A DNA stretch of 52,425 nucleotides from positions 1-52,425 of the forward strand of contig NZ_LZJZ01000048.1 in the NCBI RefSeq assembly GCF_001667585.1. The letters run 5' to 3'. Source of the stretch: Mycobacterium sp. E2733. Lineage in GTDB: Bacteria > Actinomycetota > Actinomycetes > Mycobacteriales > Mycobacteriaceae. Numbering within the stretch: position 1 is the stretch's first letter; every line of letters starts with the position of its first letter. Below, piece after piece: positions 51,199-52,425 of the stretch. The notes beneath the pieces were generated by a model. It searched no databases, was not told the origin of the DNA, and worked only from the letters and a program-made list of their open reading frames with translations. The position numbers were made by a program, and so were the translations under genes.

Positions 51199-52217
51199 AC
51201 GCGTTAGCCGGACTTCGCGTCGTCGAGATCAGCGACCAATTCACCGCGATTGGCGGAAGGGTGCTCGCTGAACTCGGCGCCGACGTCATTGTCGTCGAAC
51301 CCCCTGATGGGTCCTCGCACCGGCTGCGGCCTCCATTTGCGGGCGACCGTTCGGGGCCCGACACGAGTCTACGATGGTGGGCTGGCAACGTCGGGAAGCG
51401 TTCGGTGGCCGTCGATCTCGACGCCGCGCCGGGTGTAGCAGCGCTGCGCGGCTTGATCTCCAGCGCCGACATCGTGATCTCCGGAGCCGGCCCGGTTAAC
51501 GGCGGCGCACTGAGTTACGACAACGTCAGAGCCGAGCATCCGTCGCTGATCTGGGTGGCAATCAGCCCGTTTGGACTCAGCAGCGTCCGGTCCGACCAGC
51601 CGGTCACCGACCTGACGATGCTTGCCGGCGGGGGCCCGGTATGGAACTGCGGCTACGACGACCATTCGTTGCCACCGATTCGCGGTGCCGGTGAGCAATC
51701 GGCCAACATCGCGGGTCTGTACTGCGCAATCGGAGCGCTGGTCGCGCTGGCGCATCGCGACCAGACCGGACAAGGCCAGCTCGTCGACGTCAACGTCAAC
51801 GCCGCCTGCAACGTCAGCTGCGAGCAGACCACCTACCACTGGCTGGTCAACAACGAGACCTGCGTTCGCCAGACTGGCCGGCACGCGTACTTCACCCCAA
51901 GCCAGCGGACCCAGGTTCAATGCGCCGACGGCGCGTATGCCACCACCGGCGTGCTGCCCCGTAAGCCCCACGAATTCGCGAACCTACTGAACTGGCTCGC
52001 CGATCTGGGCATCACCGCCGACTTGCCCGAGGCGGTCTTCCTGGAAATGGCCGCATCCCGTGACGTTCCGGTGGATATCGCGTTGATCGGCGCCGACGAC
52101 GAAACGACAGCGATGCTCACGGCGGCACGTGATGCGATCACCTTGATCGCGTCCCGGATGCCCGCCAAGGAGTACTTCCTGGAAAGCCAGCGGCGTGGAT
52201 TCCCGGCCGGCGCGGTG
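51195..52217 (+). CDS. Family III CoA-transferase, Asp-lacking member (truncated by fold-back)
   Basis: The first 341 codons of a CaiB/BaiF protein. Homology starts at ALAGLRVVEISDQFTAIGG, yet no ATG, GTG or TTG lies upstream in frame after the stop at 51159; CTG at 51195, inside a CTGA overlap with the preceding stop and behind AGGGTG, is the likely start. The catalytic aspartate position holds Ala170 (SANIAG). After 52217 the sequence folds back. The real continuation (SPDEAIEDEHIAARGFHV and onward) is encoded on the minus strand at 52348-52218. The plus-strand codons to a TAG at 52256 are artefactual. Confidence 0.85.
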
Positions 52218-52425
52218 GTCGGTGCGAGACCGAACACGTACGGTGTGCCCGGATAGGTGAATGTCTTTCCCAGCTCCGGATGGCTTACGAGAACGTGAAA
52301 TCCGCGGGCGGCGATGTGCTCGTCCTCGATCGCCTCATCGGGTGACAACACCGCGCCGGCCGGGAATCCACGCCGCTGGCTTTCCAGGAAGTACTCCTTG
52401 GCGGGCATCCGGGACGCGATCAAGG
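52141..52425. repeat. Terminal fold-back: perfect 77-bp inverted repeat
   Basis: Bases 52141-52217 and 52349-52425 are exact reverse complements over 77 bp, with a 131-bp spacer. The spacer on the minus strand continues the CoA-transferase reading frame from arm one without a break. The natural order is thus arm, then the reverse complement of the spacer; the second arm is a duplicate. This is typical of an inverted amplification or assembly chimera at a contig end. Confidence 0.9.

Noticed and set aside
31924..52140. Insertion sequences, integrases or CRISPR arrays in the accessory region
   Set aside because: Looked for transposase or integrase motifs and regular direct repeats; none were seen.
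52218..52256. C-terminal end and TAG stop of the last plus-strand frame
   Set aside because: These bases are the reverse complement of downstream coding sequence, so the stop is artificial.
51917..52423. Minus-strand frame of 168 codons at the right end
   Set aside because: It is produced by the fold-back; only its first part is real, as the continuation of the plus-strand CoA-transferase.

Overview
The window is about 52.4 kb of high-GC mycobacterial chromosome, most like a slow-growing non-tuberculous species (M. avium complex-like). The left 31.9 kb follows the gene order of M. tuberculosis Rv0953c to Rv0996, with deletions: nothing equivalent to Rv0960-Rv0965c, csoR/ctpV or the PE_PGRS genes next to rpmF is present, and the usual mscL is replaced by a different, zinc-ribbon MscL. 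Species placement is inferred from gene content and protein similarity recalled from memory; no search was run.

Layout. 1-815: 3' part of a thiolase with a damaged, inverted left end. 889-10905: F420-type oxidoreductase under a KstR-like site, two membrane proteins, purN-purH, an AAA+/VWA pair, an aldo/keto reductase. 10890-20120 (minus): a DUF1707 protein, then a tightly coupled six-gene operon (AtuA-like, two acyl-CoA dehydrogenases, biotin-dependent carboxylase beta and alpha subunits, enoyl-CoA hydratase) that resembles acyclic terpene/leucine (atu/liu) catabolism. 20412-25010: rpmF and the envelope stress locus mprA-mprB-pepD-moaB2 with two MprA-box-like repeats. 25343-31797: zinc-ribbon MscL, SAF protein and Ruc chaperone under a CIRCE element, 5-FTHF cyclo-ligase, galU, glp, rimJ, sepX/glpR (a cell division and envelope neighbourhood). 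31848-31923: tRNA-Ala(CGC), which marks the change from conserved core to accessory DNA.

32.0-52.2 kb is an accessory catabolic region: two TetR regulators, three cytochrome P450s, a Rieske oxygenase, an SDR, a crotonase-fold protein lacking both catalytic glutamates, an amidohydrolase, an SRPBCC protein, a paired acyl-CoA dehydrogenase, three CoA-transferase loci (one tandem fusion, one split gene pair, one single gene), and a thiolase-like lipid-transfer protein partnered with an 80-residue OB-fold protein. The parts suggest oxidation of a hydrophobic, perhaps terpenoid, steroid-like or alicyclic substrate. This would be followed by CoA transfer rather than ligation, dehydrogenation, and retro-aldol or thiolytic cleavage. 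The substrate cannot be told from the sequence.

Both ends of the window look like fold-back (inverted chimera) artefacts. At the right end a perfect 77-bp inverted repeat turns the sequence back on itself, so the last CoA-transferase is truncated and its real continuation lies on the opposite strand. At the left end about 70 bp encode the upstream part of the thiolase in reverse orientation, joined at a perfect 12-bp palindrome.
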